A stretch of DNA of 46,227 nucleotides, taken from positions 1 through 46,227 of the forward strand of contig SFBL01000078.1 in assembly GCA_007095785.1 (NCBI GenBank), in the 5' to 3' direction. Below, piece after piece: positions 17,360 to 27,593 of this stretch. Each line of letters begins with the position of its first letter. The stretch's first letter is position 1. The notes beneath the pieces were generated by a model. It had not been told where the DNA came from, ran no database searches, and was given only the letters and a program-made list of their open reading frames with translations. Position numbers and translations under genes: made by a program. The DNA comes from Microcystis aeruginosa Ma_SC_T_19800800_S464 (GTDB taxonomy: Bacteria; Cyanobacteriota; Cyanobacteriia; Cyanobacteriales; Microcystaceae).

Positions 17360-20300
17360 CTAGCTTAAGGAATTTAACTCCTGTAGCAGTAAATCGGACA
17401 ATTCTTCTAGGGATAAATCTTCTTCGTTGAGGGGATCAAGATTGTTATCTTGATTTGCTCCTATTGCTAAGGGTTTTAAACTAAAGTCAAGGTCAATAAC
17501 TTCAGCTACCAGATAATCGACCAAACTGGTCACTGTTGGGTATTTAAAAGTAATAGTTGCCGCCAGAGATTTACCTAAATCCTTGGCTAAACGATTGCGT
17601 AATTCCACCGTCATTAAAGAATCCATTCCCAACTCAAAAAAACCTTGGTCAACTTGGGTAAATTCTCTAGCTGGAATACCGATAATTTCCGCTACAATCC
17701 CTTGAACATGAGCAGTCAAAGCCGCAAAACGCTCCTCAATTTGTACTGTCCTTAAGACATCAATAAAATTATTGTCTGGGGTTAATTTTGGGGCTGAAAA
17801 ACTCTGGAAATCTTGTAATAGAGGTGGAATTTTTTGATTCTCGAAACTGTTAAAAAAGCTATTCCAATTGAGAGAAGCGACAGTTACCTGTGTCCGAGAA
17901 GTCTTCAGCAATGTTTCGAGGAGATGCAAACATTTTTGGGGCTCAAGAGGGGTAAAACCCTGTTTAATTAGCCTTTTTTTCGCTTTTTCGCCTAAATTTT
18001 CGGCCATACCACCCTCTGCCCAGGGTCCCCAATTAATAGTCAGGGCCGGCAGTCCTTGCGCTTGACGATAATGGGCTAGACTATCTAAAAAGGCATTAGC
18101 ACTAGCATAATTACTCTGTCCAGAAGACCCTAACACCGAGGCCATCGAGGAAAAATTAATAAACCAGTCTAAATCCACTTCTTGACTGAGGAGATGCAAA
18201 TTCCAAGCGCCGAGTATTTTGGGGGAAAAGACGCGCTCAAATTTCTCCCAAGTCTGTTTGGATAAGCTGGCATCCTCTAACACCCCGGCCGTGTGAATAA
18301 TGCCTTTTAAGGGGGGTAACTGTTGCTCGATTATCTCAAAAGCCCGACGCATTTGGCCAAAGTCGCTAACGTCGGCGGCAAAAACTTCTACATTGGTTCC
18401 CTCTTGTCGCCATTGGTCTATAATTGGTTGGGTTTCTGGAGTTATTCCCCGGCGACTTAGTAAGACGAGGGATGTTGCTCCTTTTTTCCTTAACCAATTA
18501 GCCACTTGCTGCCCTAAAGCGCCTAGACCACCACTAATAAGATAGGTGGCATTTTCGGCAATTTCTCGGTTTTTTAGCGACGATTTCGGGATAAATCGCC
18601 CTAAACGAGCCACATAGCTCCGGCCTTGCCGCCAAGCGATTTGATTTTCCTCCTCCGAACTTTGTAAAGATTGGAACACCTCTAGGGCTAAGGTGTGGCT
18701 ATCCTGAAATTTATCTCCATCTAGACACAGACAGCGCAATTCTGGGTGTTCTAGGGCAATAGTCCGTCCTAATCCCCAGAGGGAACTTTGGGCAAGGGCA
18801 ATCACTGTGGGCTGAGAAGGAATGTATTGAGCCGATTGGGTGACAATATAGAGGCGAGGAGAGTAATTAACCTCTATTTTGCCTAGTTCTTGCACTATTT
18901 CCAGCAAAGTTCCACAAATTCGCTCTTGAGTGGCGGCCAGGTTTTGATTATTTTCTAAAGCTTGGTCGTCATCGATTCCCCAGAGATAAATTAGACCTTG
19001 ATAGGGTTTTTTGAGGAAATATTGCCAAGTCTGGCGATTGTTTTCGGTGATAAGTTGGCATCTATGCCCTTGTTGCACCAATTTTTCGGCTAATTGTTGC
19101 CCCACTCCCTTTTTGTCAGCAAAAATTAACCAATCTCCTGTTTCTGTCCAATCAATTCCCCTCAAGTCCGTGGCTTGCCAAGTAATTTCGTATAAACTAT
19201 CATTGAGGTCGTTGGTCTGGGAAAAGAGGGTTTCTGGCCGGGCCTGTTGAAAGGTTAATCCGTCAATTTGGCTAATTAATTGACCTGATTCGCTGAAAAT
19301 AGTCAAATCAGCGATTAAGATGCCGTTTTGCAAATTGCTATGGCTGAAGCGACCATGACAGTATATAGAGGTGTCCTTAACTCCCGAAAAGGTCAATCGG
19401 TCAATATTAGTGGGAAGATAGGTGCTATTCCCCGCGGGAAATAGTGCCGACATAGCGTGAAAGCAACCATCAAGTAAGACAGGATGTAGCTGGTAATCCA
19501 CCGCTTGCGAGAGTAGATGGGAAGAAAGTTGAATTTTTGCGACAATTTCGGACTGATTGCGGTAAAGTTCATGGATAACTCGAAAACTTTCCCCGTAGTT
19601 CACTCCTTTACTTGAACAGTCCTGATAATGCTGTGCAATTTCGATTTTTTGGTGACAACGGTTGCGGATATCTGTCCAATTGCAGCTGGGTAAGTCCTGG
19701 TTTTCATTGGTTAAATTACCCGATAGATGCAGTAGGGAAACTTCCCCTTCCCCAAGACTGAGAATCTGAAATTGTCCCCCCGCTAGTAAGCTTAACTGTA
19801 CCTTTTTACTCTGGTTTTCTGAGAAAATTAAGGGTCGATTCAGACTCAATTGACCAATAGTGAACTGCTGATTGGGATATTGTTGACCAGCTGCTACTAT
19901 AATCATCTCTAGATAGGCCGCAGCCGGGAAAACTACCTGGCCAAAAACTTGATGTTCTTGCAGATAGCTGGGATAGCACGGAGAAAGAGAGGATTGATAG
20001 TGAACATCCTTTGACCCCAATAGATGCAGCGGTTGCTGTAGGAGAGGGTGGAAAGCTGCTACTGTCGGGGTTTTTAGCTGAGAATCAATGTAATCTAACC
20101 AATAGCGTTTTCTTTGGAAGGGATAGGTCGGTAAGGTGATTTTTTCGCGTAAATAATCCAGGTCGAATCCATTCCAGTCAATTTTGACCCCTTTTACATA
20201 AAGGGTCGCTAAACTTTGGAGCAGGGTTTCCCAATTCGACTGTTTTGGCGATAAACTAGCTAACCAGAGACCTCGCTCAGGGAGATTTTGCTGACCTAGG

Positions 20301-22801
20301 CTAATTAAGGTGGTTTTTGCGCCAATTTCTAGGAATATTTCCGTATTTAACTCTCCTAATCTTTCTATACCCCGGGCAAACTCTACGGGAGAAAGTAGAT
20401 GATTGACCCAATATTGGGAAGTTGCTATCTCTGCATCGATAACATCCCCAGTCAGATTAGAAATAAGGGGAAGATGCGGAGAATGATAGGTGATAGTTTC
20501 GGCAATCTTGGCAAATTCCCCCACCATACCCGTCATTAAGGGAGAATGGAAAGCATGGGAAACCGCTAAAGTCTGACTTTCAATGCCTCTCTGATTAAAG
20601 TTAGTGATTAAATGGTTAATAGCCTCAGTTTCGCCAGAAATGACCGTATTTTCTCGACTATTGACCGCAGCAATGGTACAGATACCCCTAATCTTCCTCA
20701 GATGATTGGTGACGGTGTCGGAATCGGTAAAAATTGCCGCCATTATGCCGTTTTTCGGTAATGTCTGCATTAAGCGTCCCCGATGGGCAATTAACTTCAA
20801 ACCGTCTTCTAAGCTAAAGACTCCCGCTAAACAAGCGGCCACATATTCCCCTAAACTATGACCGATGAGAGCATCGGGTTTCACCCCCCAAGATAACCAG
20901 AGTTGGGCGAGGGCATATTCCAGAGAAAATAGGGTAATTTGACTGTAAAAAGTCTGATTAATCAACTGACTGGTTTTTTCGTCCCCATATAACACTTGCA
21001 GTAAGGATTTCACCCCATAGCTCCGTAAAATTTCGTCACATTTCTCTAAAGTTTGGCGAAAAGTCGGTTGCGTTTCGTAGAGTTCCCTAGCCATTCCGGG
21101 ATACTGTGAACCCTGTCCCGTACACATAAAAGCCAGTTTAGGGGCTTTTTTCGAGGTTAAAAGACTTTTTTGACCTGAAAAGCGATTTTCACCCCTAATA
21201 AAGTCTTTTAAAGCTTGCTCAAGCTGTTTTTGAGCCACAAAGGGAATAGCTAAACGATGCTCAAAATGCGATCGCCCAGTATTAGCGGTATAGGCCACAT
21301 TTGCCATAACCGTCTGGGAATTTTGACCTAAAAAATCGTAGTAGCGTTGAGCTAATTCCCGTAAGGCCGGCTCACTTTTCGCCGAAAGGGTAATTAAATG
21401 ACAAGGACGTTCTAAATGAGGTTTTTCGTCACCAAGCCGCTCAAAATTGCTTTCCTCAACGATTAAATGGACGTTAGTACCACTCATCCCAAAAGCGCTC
21501 ACCCCAGCCCGTCGGACTCCTTCTCTGACCAACCAAGGGGTAAGAGTGGTGGGGATTTTGACCGGCAGCTTTTCCCAGGGAATATAGGGATTAGGGTTCT
21601 TAAAATGAAGATTAGGGGCGATTTGCTGATTTTGTAACTGTAAAACTGTCTTAATTAACGCCGCAATCCCCGCGGCTCCTTCCAGATGCCCCATATTAGT
21701 TTTCACGGTTCCCAAAATCAGGGGGTTATCTTGACTATGACCCTGGCCATAAATTTTCCCTAAGGATAAAACCTCGATGGGATCTCCTAAAGATGTACCT
21801 GTACCGTGAACTTCGACGTATTGCAGATCTTTAGGTTGAATTTTCGCTCTTTCGAGGGCTTGTCTGAGTAAAGCTTCCTGTGCCTGACCATTGGGGGCGG
21901 TTAAGCCATTACTTTTTCCATCGTGATTGACAGCCGAACCGCGAATTTGGGCGAAAATGAGATTGCCATCTCGGAGAGCATCACTGAGACGTTTTAAGAC
22001 CACGACACCGCAACCTTCGCCCCGACCATAACCATCGGCCGAAGCATCAAAGGTTTTACTGCGACCCTGGGGAGAAACGGCTTTTAACTTACAATTACTA
22101 ATCGCAGTGGCCGGGGTTAACATCAGATTTACCCCCCCCGCTAAAGCGAGATTACATTCTTGGCCGCGCAGACTTTGACAGGCCAAATGTACTGCCAAGA
22201 GGGAGGAGGAACAGGCCGTATCAATTTGCAGAGTCGGACCGTGAAACCCAAATAGATAAGAGATTCTGCCGACGGCAATAGCGCGACTGGTTCCTAAACT
22301 GTTGTAAGCATCAATGTGATTGACTACGCCTTGATGAAAACACAATTGGGCATAATCATCGCGAAAAATGCCCATAAATACGCCAGTTTGACTATTAATC
22401 AAACTTTCTGGCGCAATAGCCGCATTTTCTAGGGATTCCCAACAGACTTCTAACAGTAACCGTTGTTGCGGATCCATGGCGGCGGCTTCCCGAGGTGAGA
22501 TACCGAAGAAAGCTGGGTCAAATTCGTCAACTTTGTCTAAAAATGCCCCGTCCCGACTATACATTTTCCCCGGAACATCGGCATCTTGGTGATAATAATC
22601 GGCAATATTCCAACGTTCTAGAGGAATTTCTGTTACTGCATCGATGCCATTAACCAATAACTGCCAATAACTTTCGGAATCATTGACTCCTGCGGGAAAA
22701 CGACAGCCCATACCCACAATAGCGATGGGTTCGGTTTGCGCTTTGACCATTGCATCGAGGTGTTTGTATTGTTCTAAAAAAGCTTGTTTTTGTTGATTCA
22801 T
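17360..22801 (-). CDS. Type I PKS module KS-AT-DH-KR-ACP
   Basis: A 1813-residue polyketide synthase. KS (about 24-450): Cys197 (DTACSSS), His332 (EVHGTGT), His372 (NMGHLE). AT (555-850): Ser649 in GHSLGEY with HAFH, the malonyl-type motif. DH (about 918-1190): His950 in the HxxxGxxxxP motif (HQVFGQVVFP) and Asp1111 in LLDGCFH. KR (structural part from about 1210, catalytic 1418-1600): GGLGALG nucleotide site, Tyr1565 in GQSNYASANAF, and LED in the LDD position, with the Asp of B-type ketoreductases. ACP: Ser1728 in LGMDSLM. There is no enoylreductase between DH and KR, so the extension unit should stay as a double bond. It lies 195 bp after the FAAL fusion gene and 40 bp before the next PKS. 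Confidence 0.95.
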   Translation of the reverse strand: MNQQKQAFLEQYKHLDAMVKAQTEPIAIVGMGCRFPAGVNDSESYWQLLVNGIDAVTEIPLERWNIADYYHQDADVPGKMYSRDGAFLDKVDEFDPAFFGISPREAAAMDPQQRLLLEVCWESLENAAIAPESLINSQTGVFMGIFRDDYAQLCFHQGVVNHIDAYNSLGTSRAIAVGRISYLFGFHGPTLQIDTACSSSLLAVHLACQSLRGQECNLALAGGVNLMLTPATAISNCKLKAVSPQGRSKTFDASADGYGRGEGCGVVVLKRLSDALRDGNLIFAQIRGSAVNHDGKSNGLTAPNGQAQEALLRQALERAKIQPKDLQYVEVHGTGTSLGDPIEVLSLGKIYGQGHSQDNPLILGTVKTNMGHLEGAAGIAALIKTVLQLQNQQIAPNLHFKNPNPYIPWEKLPVKIPTTLTPWLVREGVRRAGVSAFGMSGTNVHLIVEESNFERLGDEKPHLERPCHLITLSAKSEPALRELAQRYYDFLGQNSQTVMANVAYTANTGRSHFEHRLAIPFVAQKQLEQALKDFIRGENRFSGQKSLLTSKKAPKLAFMCTGQGSQYPGMARELYETQPTFRQTLEKCDEILRSYGVKSLLQVLYGDEKTSQLINQTFYSQITLFSLEYALAQLWLSWGVKPDALIGHSLGEYVAACLAGVFSLEDGLKLIAHRGRLMQTLPKNGIMAAIFTDSDTVTNHLRKIRGICTIAAVNSRENTVISGETEAINHLITNFNQRGIESQTLAVSHAFHSPLMTGMVGEFAKIAETITYHSPHLPLISNLTGDVIDAEIATSQYWVNHLLSPVEFARGIERLGELNTEIFLEIGAKTTLISLGQQNLPERGLWLASLSPKQSNWETLLQSLATLYVKGVKIDWNGFDLDYLREKITLPTYPFQRKRYWLDYIDSQLKTPTVAAFHPLLQQPLHLLGSKDVHYQSSLSPCYPSYLQEHQVFGQVVFPAAAYLEMIIVAAGQQYPNQQFTIGQLSLNRPLIFSENQSKKVQLSLLAGGQFQILSLGEGEVSLLHLSGNLTNENQDLPSCNWTDIRNRCHQKIEIAQHYQDCSSKGVNYGESFRVIHELYRNQSEIVAKIQLSSHLLSQAVDYQLHPVLLDGCFHAMSALFPAGNSTYLPTNIDRLTFSGVKDTSIYCHGRFSHSNLQNGILIADLTIFSESGQLISQIDGLTFQQARPETLFSQTNDLNDSLYEITWQATDLRGIDWTETGDWLIFADKKGVGQQLAEKLVQQGHRCQLITENNRQTWQYFLKKPYQGLIYLWGIDDDQALENNQNLAATQERICGTLLEIVQELGKIEVNYSPRLYIVTQSAQYIPSQPTVIALAQSSLWGLGRTIALEHPELRCLCLDGDKFQDSHTLALEVFQSLQSSEEENQIAWRQGRSYVARLGRFIPKSSLKNREIAENATYLISGGLGALGQQVANWLRKKGATSLVLLSRRGITPETQPIIDQWRQEGTNVEVFAADVSDFGQMRRAFEIIEQQLPPLKGIIHTAGVLEDASLSKQTWEKFERVFSPKILGAWNLHLLSQEVDLDWFINFSSMASVLGSSGQSNYASANAFLDSLAHYRQAQGLPALTINWGPWAEGGMAENLGEKAKKRLIKQGFTPLEPQKCLHLLETLLKTSRTQVTVASLNWNSFFNSFENQKIPPLLQDFQSFSAPKLTPDNNFIDVLRTVQIEERFAALTAHVQGIVAEIIGIPAREFTQVDQGFFELGMDSLMTVELRNRLAKDLGKSLAATITFKYPTVTSLVDYLVAEVIDLDFSLKPLAIGANQDNNLDPLNEEDLSLEELSDLLLQELNSLS

Positions 22802-22952
22802 CTTCCTAACAACTCTTGTCTTGTTATGTCACGTCACTTTCATCTCAGGTTATGCTTAGGAAAAAGTCGCAGATAAGCAGGAAAAACCTTTATACTGTCG
22901 GGATGGGAAAATTTAGTGGCATAGTCACAATTGTCCCCGTGACTCCGAGGTG

Positions 22953-22988
22953 GGGGATAGGACAAGGGAAATTAGCTATCCTATCCCC
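22953..22988 (-). terminator. Hairpin after the FAAL-ACAD-ACP gene
   Basis: GGGGATAGGA pairs perfectly with TCCTATCCCC (10-bp stem, 16-nt loop), starting 8 nt past the stop. A second hairpin (AGTCAC/GTGACT, 22923-22944) follows. No T-run is seen, so these may be processing or attenuation signals in the 195-bp gap before the PKS genes, not full terminators. A promoter for the PKS genes could also lie in this gap. Confidence 0.4.
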
Positions 22989-22996
22989 ACCAGCGA

Positions 22997-25900
22997 TTAA
23001 CTAAAGAAGGCAGAGATTTCTTCTTCGGATATTTGGGGTAAAACTGCTAAAATTTCGCTTTTTTCGGGATTATTTGCCGATTCAGCCCCAGTATTGCTTT
23101 GATTAATCTGGTTAGCTAAATATTCTGCCAAACTATCAATAGTGGGATAATTCCAAACAATGGTGGCTTCGACGGGAATTCCCGACCAATCGGCAAGATC
23201 TTGGGCTAATTCCACGGCAAAAATTGAATCTAAGCCAAAATCAGCAAAAGACTGGCTGGTTTGGATAGTGGCTGGATTGACCTTTAATTTCTGGTGTAAC
23301 CAATTACCTAACCACATTTCCACCTTTTCGGGAGTTTGTTGGCTAAGAAGGGACTTTTTCGGACTAGAGGGGATATTTACTCGGTCTTGCGGCGGTTGAC
23401 TAGCAATTTCGACCAGAGAAGTTTCAGCTTGAGGATGAGTCTGTTTAGCTTCTGGTTCCAACATCAATAACTCGTCGAGTTGATAATCGGAACCGTCTAG
23501 ACGTTGTTCGATATCATCAATAGATTGAGTATAATCGAGGATACGATCGCGGATAGTCGCCACCGAAGAAGCAAAGTTTTCTTCGGGTGTTCCCCGGAGA
23601 GCTTTCTGCACACATAAATCAAACTGCAATTGACTCCAAGCTAGGGCATGACTGTACTTTTCCCCGGGGTGAATTTGGGCCATTTTCGCCGTTGTTGCTA
23701 CTAAAGCGGCGTAACAACCCAATTCTCCGATTAAAGAATAAGCCCAAGCTAAGGCGGCAGAACGATCACCCCAGAGATTAGACTGGAGACAACGCTGATT
23801 AATAGATTGGGCAGTGCTGTGGAGTTGCAGGGCAATTTCGGGCGCTTCCAGAACTTTTGTCAGAAATTCGCCTAATTTGTCCGTATGGGTGATACTTTTG
23901 CCCAAAAAGATTTTCAAACTCTCGTTAGGACCTTCGCCAATTCGTAAAACTCTGGCATCCCGGAGAATTTGCGGGGCAAGATTAGTTTCCATGTAACCTC
24001 TACCCCCGAGCATCTGAACAAGACTATCGGCCGCTTCCCAGAGGTAATCAGCCCCCGTAATCTTGGCAATAACGGCCATTTCCCTGGGAACGGCAACTTT
24101 TTGGTCTAAGGCGGTGGTGATACACTTTAAGAGACTGGACAAGGCCACAGTAGCCCCAGTTAAATGGTCAAAACGGGCTAAAGTAATCGGACTTTCTAGC
24201 AATTTACCGGTAGCGATCGAACGACGGCTGGCATAACGTAACATTAATTGTAGACAGCGTTTCATGCCGCCAACTCCAATCATGCCAATACCTAAACGGG
24301 CATAAAGTAAAGCATCGTCGGCGGGTTCAGTGCCATTGCCCAATTCTCCCAGCAATTGCTCTTTAGTGACTAAAACATCCTCAAAATAGATGGCATTTTG
24401 CATAATTCCCCGTAATCCCATAGTTAGGGATTCAGGTCCCAAACGCAGACCGGGGGTACCTTGACGGACAAGAAAACCTGTCAAACCGTTATTCCCCGGT
24501 TCTTCCGAATCAAGCAAACGGACAAAAACATTAATCATTCCGGCCCAAGCGGAACCATTCCAACGCTTAAGGCCGCGAATTCGCCATTTATCTCGGCCAT
24601 CCGGCACTGCAACGGTACTAATTGCCCCGATATTCGATCCTGCTTCCGGTTCCGTCATGCCAAAGGAGGATAATTGTCTTCCTGTCGCTAAAAGAGGTAA
24701 TAACTCTTGCTTGAGGGAAATAGTCCCGTAGTTGAGCAGCGGACGGATACCTAAGCTGTTATTGAGACTGACCATCGTCGCCAGAGTTAAATCAATGGCG
24801 GCTAATTGTTCCATCACCTGCAAAAAATTGCGATTATTAAGGGCTATTCCCCCGTATTCCTCAGGAATCTGCATTCCCATCAGTCCTTGATTGCCAAAAT
24901 CCATGACAATATAGGGCGGCACACAACGACGGTCATCAATCAGATGGGAATTAATGCGAGTTTTGGCGTAATCTCGCAACCAAGTCAAGATTTGCTCGGT
25001 TTTTTCTTGACTAGCGGTTGTGGGGTCAGCTGGGTGACTGCTGAGGGGGGGGGTTAGCGTCGGCATAGGGGATGAAATTAGTGGAAGTTGCTGGTTTAAA
25101 TACTGTTGACGGCAAGCGTGGCGTTGAATTTTGCCGCTAGAAGTTTTGGACAGAGATGCGGGTTTGATAAAAGCGATATCATAAACTTGCAATTCGTGTT
25201 CTTGAAAAACCGCTCGACGAACTGCTTCTAGGGCTTTTTGCTGGTTAAAACGGCGAATTGCCGTTCTTTCCACCTCTTGAACTAGGACTAACTTTTCTTC
25301 TGCCTCGATTTCTACGGTAAAGGCGGCAGTTCCACTGGGGCAAAAGTCGGGATAGCATTGTTCTACGGTCTGTTCGATATCCTGGGGATAGTAGTTACCA
25401 CCGCGAATAATCATCAGGTCTTTCAAGCGTCCGGTGATGTATAGTTGACCCTGATGAATAAAACCTAAATCCCCTGTACGCAAATAAAAACCCTGTCCGG
25501 TATCGGCGATAACTGCTTGAAAAGTTTTTTCTGTCGCTTCGGGATGTTGCCAATAGCCTTGGGCAACGGTTTTGCCTTTCACCCAAATTTCTCCCACCTG
25601 CTGGGAGGTACACCGGTGACAGGTTTCAGGATTAACAATGGCAATTTCTGTGTCGATTTCTGTTTGTCCACAACTGACTAAGGATTGAGAATTTGGGCTT
25701 TTTTCCGTAAAAACGATTTGATGACGGTTTAACGCGGCTTTTTCAACCCAGCAGATTTGAGGAACTTGATTTTTCCTGACAGCAGCAACTTTTAAGGTGG
25801 CCTCGGCTAAACCATAACCCGGACAAAAAGCGGCAAACTCAAAACCACAGGGGGCAAATTTACGAGCAAATTCGCTTAAAATTTCTATTCTGACGGTTTC

Positions 25901-26806
25901 TGCGCCATTTATAGCCACTTTCCAACTGCTTAAGTCTAAATCCGCCAGCTGTTCCTCTTTAATCTTGTCAAGACAACGTTTATAGGCAAAATTAGGGGCG
26001 GCAGTGTGGGTGGCCCTGTATTTGCTGATGGCATTTAACCAACCCAAGGGACGTTGTAAAAAGGAAACCGGGGACATTAGATAACAGGGAAATCCTCGAT
26101 AAAAGGGCAGTAAAACGCCATAAATTAGCCCCATATCATGAAAAGTTGGCAACCATGTCACCATAACACTCTTTTCATCCTGTTCCCCGTCTAAATCTAA
26201 TATTCCAGAAGCAATATCTCGGAGGTTATTCAAAAGATTCTCGTGATTGACCATCACTCCTTTGGGAGTCCCCGTGGAACCAGAGGTGTATTGTAAAAAG
26301 GCTAAGGTCTCTGCTTTTATCTGAGTGGGGTGGTCTTCGGCTAAACTTTTGCCGATTAAGCTATCCGTAGCTAGAAAGGGAATATCTCTATCTAGTTGTG
26401 TTTTTAATTGGGCTAATTCCGATTGTGTGCTTAAAAGTAAGCTTGCTTGCGAATTGTTAAGAATAGAAGTTAAGCGAGCCATCTTTTGGTTTTTCTTGGG
26501 CAAATTAACTGGAATTGCCACTACTCCTGCTAATAAACAGCCGAAAAACCCAGTAATAAACTCTAATCCCGAAGGGTATGCTAATAAAACTCGTTCTCCC
26601 GGTAATAGAATCGATTGTAGAATATTCGCGATCGCTTGAGCTTCTCGAAATAATTCCCCGTAGGTAAGGCGTTTTCCTTCGGTTTCCCCATCGACCAAAA
26701 AGGTATAAGCAGTTTTTTGGGGTTGGTATTGGGCGCGATAACGAATAACATCGACTAAATTGCTTATTTCTGACAAATTAAGCTTATTATCTAAACAAAG
26801 AGTCAT
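22997..26806 (-). CDS. Fatty-acyl-AMP ligase / acyl-CoA dehydrogenase / ACP fusion
   Basis: A three-part loading enzyme of 1269 residues. FAAL (about 1-575): AMP-binding loop YTSGSTGTPKG near 173-183, WLPTFHDMGLI, and Lys560 in SSGKIQRH; this type activates free fatty acids and passes them to a carrier protein. Acyl-CoA dehydrogenase fold (about 600-975): FGMTEPEAGSN, MLGGRGYM, and the catalytic Glu959 in RIGEGPNE is kept, so alpha,beta-desaturation of the bound acyl chain is plausible. A helical linker leads to an ACP (about 1160-1240) with Ser1195 in FGLDSIFA. I chose the ATG at 26806 because GAGGAG lies 7-8 nt before it; the in-frame ATG at 26821 would sit upstream of that site. It follows the nitroreductase and precedes the PKS genes. 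Similar FAAL-ACAD-carrier fusions occur in cyanobacterial lipopeptide and polyketide clusters. Confidence 0.93.
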   Translation of the reverse strand: MTLCLDNKLNLSEISNLVDVIRYRAQYQPQKTAYTFLVDGETEGKRLTYGELFREAQAIANILQSILLPGERVLLAYPSGLEFITGFFGCLLAGVVAIPVNLPKKNQKMARLTSILNNSQASLLLSTQSELAQLKTQLDRDIPFLATDSLIGKSLAEDHPTQIKAETLAFLQYTSGSTGTPKGVMVNHENLLNNLRDIASGILDLDGEQDEKSVMVTWLPTFHDMGLIYGVLLPFYRGFPCYLMSPVSFLQRPLGWLNAISKYRATHTAAPNFAYKRCLDKIKEEQLADLDLSSWKVAINGAETVRIEILSEFARKFAPCGFEFAAFCPGYGLAEATLKVAAVRKNQVPQICWVEKAALNRHQIVFTEKSPNSQSLVSCGQTEIDTEIAIVNPETCHRCTSQQVGEIWVKGKTVAQGYWQHPEATEKTFQAVIADTGQGFYLRTGDLGFIHQGQLYITGRLKDLMIIRGGNYYPQDIEQTVEQCYPDFCPSGTAAFTVEIEAEEKLVLVQEVERTAIRRFNQQKALEAVRRAVFQEHELQVYDIAFIKPASLSKTSSGKIQRHACRQQYLNQQLPLISSPMPTLTPPLSSHPADPTTASQEKTEQILTWLRDYAKTRINSHLIDDRRCVPPYIVMDFGNQGLMGMQIPEEYGGIALNNRNFLQVMEQLAAIDLTLATMVSLNNSLGIRPLLNYGTISLKQELLPLLATGRQLSSFGMTEPEAGSNIGAISTVAVPDGRDKWRIRGLKRWNGSAWAGMINVFVRLLDSEEPGNNGLTGFLVRQGTPGLRLGPESLTMGLRGIMQNAIYFEDVLVTKEQLLGELGNGTEPADDALLYARLGIGMIGVGGMKRCLQLMLRYASRRSIATGKLLESPITLARFDHLTGATVALSSLLKCITTALDQKVAVPREMAVIAKITGADYLWEAADSLVQMLGGRGYMETNLAPQILRDARVLRIGEGPNESLKIFLGKSITHTDKLGEFLTKVLEAPEIALQLHSTAQSINQRCLQSNLWGDRSAALAWAYSLIGELGCYAALVATTAKMAQIHPGEKYSHALAWSQLQFDLCVQKALRGTPEENFASSVATIRDRILDYTQSIDDIEQRLDGSDYQLDELLMLEPEAKQTHPQAETSLVEIASQPPQDRVNIPSSPKKSLLSQQTPEKVEMWLGNWLHQKLKVNPATIQTSQSFADFGLDSIFAVELAQDLADWSGIPVEATIVWNYPTIDSLAEYLANQINQSNTGAESANNPEKSEILAVLPQISEEEISAFFS

Positions 26807-26899
26807 ATTTTCACTCCTCATTATTAAAGGAAATCGAAGACAAAGATTTAATCCTCTCGCACCTGGAAAAGTTTCTGGTGACGGGGGGCGAATGGAATT

Positions 26900-27562
26900 C
26901 TAGGGGTGATTTAGGCTTAAATTAAAGGTTTCTCCGTAAATTTCGCCATAGCAGAGCTTCTGAGTCCCAAAACGGCCCCCATACTCGCTCAAGGGTTCAT
27001 CAGCGTAGCCCAGGGCCAACAGACAACAGACATCGACCGTATCGGGAATTTGGAAATACTCGCGCAAGGGTTTAGCCACAAATCCTTCTAGGGGACAACT
27101 ATCCACCCCCAAGCTTTGCGCCGCTATCATGAGATAAGTAACCGCAATCATAACTTGTCGGTTGCTCCAAGCTTCTGGAGACTGATAACAGGGTTTAAAT
27201 TGGAAAAAAGGCGGAATAGCCATGTGCATGAACTTGGCCCGTTTTTCGGAAATCGTCCCCTCTTGCTTTCCTAACTCAATCACTTGATTAATGTAACCAC
27301 GATGGTTAACTTGGCGATCGCCACAACAGATTAAAACCACGGGTGCATCGACCAATTTATCTTGTTCAAAGCCGAATTCTCGCAATTTTGCCTTATTTTC
27401 TGGTTCTCTAACCACAATAAATCGCCATGGTTGCAAATTATAACTAGAGGGTGCTTGGAATCCTAAACGAAAAATTTCGGCTAAAATTTCTTCGGGAATG
27501 GCATCGGTGCGAAATTTACGAGTAGAGCGTCTTTTTTGAAATATTTCAGCAATATTCATCAT
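26900..27562 (-). CDS. Nitroreductase-family flavoprotein
   Basis: A 220-residue FMN-dependent oxidoreductase. The FMN phosphate motif KRRSTRKF is at about 11-18, QAPSSYNLQPWRFIVV (about 36-51) matches the family flavin-binding loop, and LGVDSCPLEGF plus LALGYADEP near the C-terminus complete the fold. Members reduce nitro groups or quinones, or dehydrogenate substrates such as thiazolines; reduction of a quinone or redox tailoring is the most natural role in an aromatic-lipid pathway, but this is inference. It lies 31 bp after the extradiol-dioxygenase-like gene and about 93 bp before the FAAL fusion start, same strand. Two ATGs (27562 and 27559) are possible; AAGGGG lies at normal distance. 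Confidence 0.85.
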   Translation of the reverse strand: MMNIAEIFQKRRSTRKFRTDAIPEEILAEIFRLGFQAPSSYNLQPWRFIVVREPENKAKLREFGFEQDKLVDAPVVLICCGDRQVNHRGYINQVIELGKQEGTISEKRAKFMHMAIPPFFQFKPCYQSPEAWSNRQVMIAVTYLMIAAQSLGVDSCPLEGFVAKPLREYFQIPDTVDVCCLLALGYADEPLSEYGGRFGTQKLCYGEIYGETFNLSLNHP

Positions 27563-27593
27563 CTAACCCCTTTTATAAGACGTTTTCAACGGT

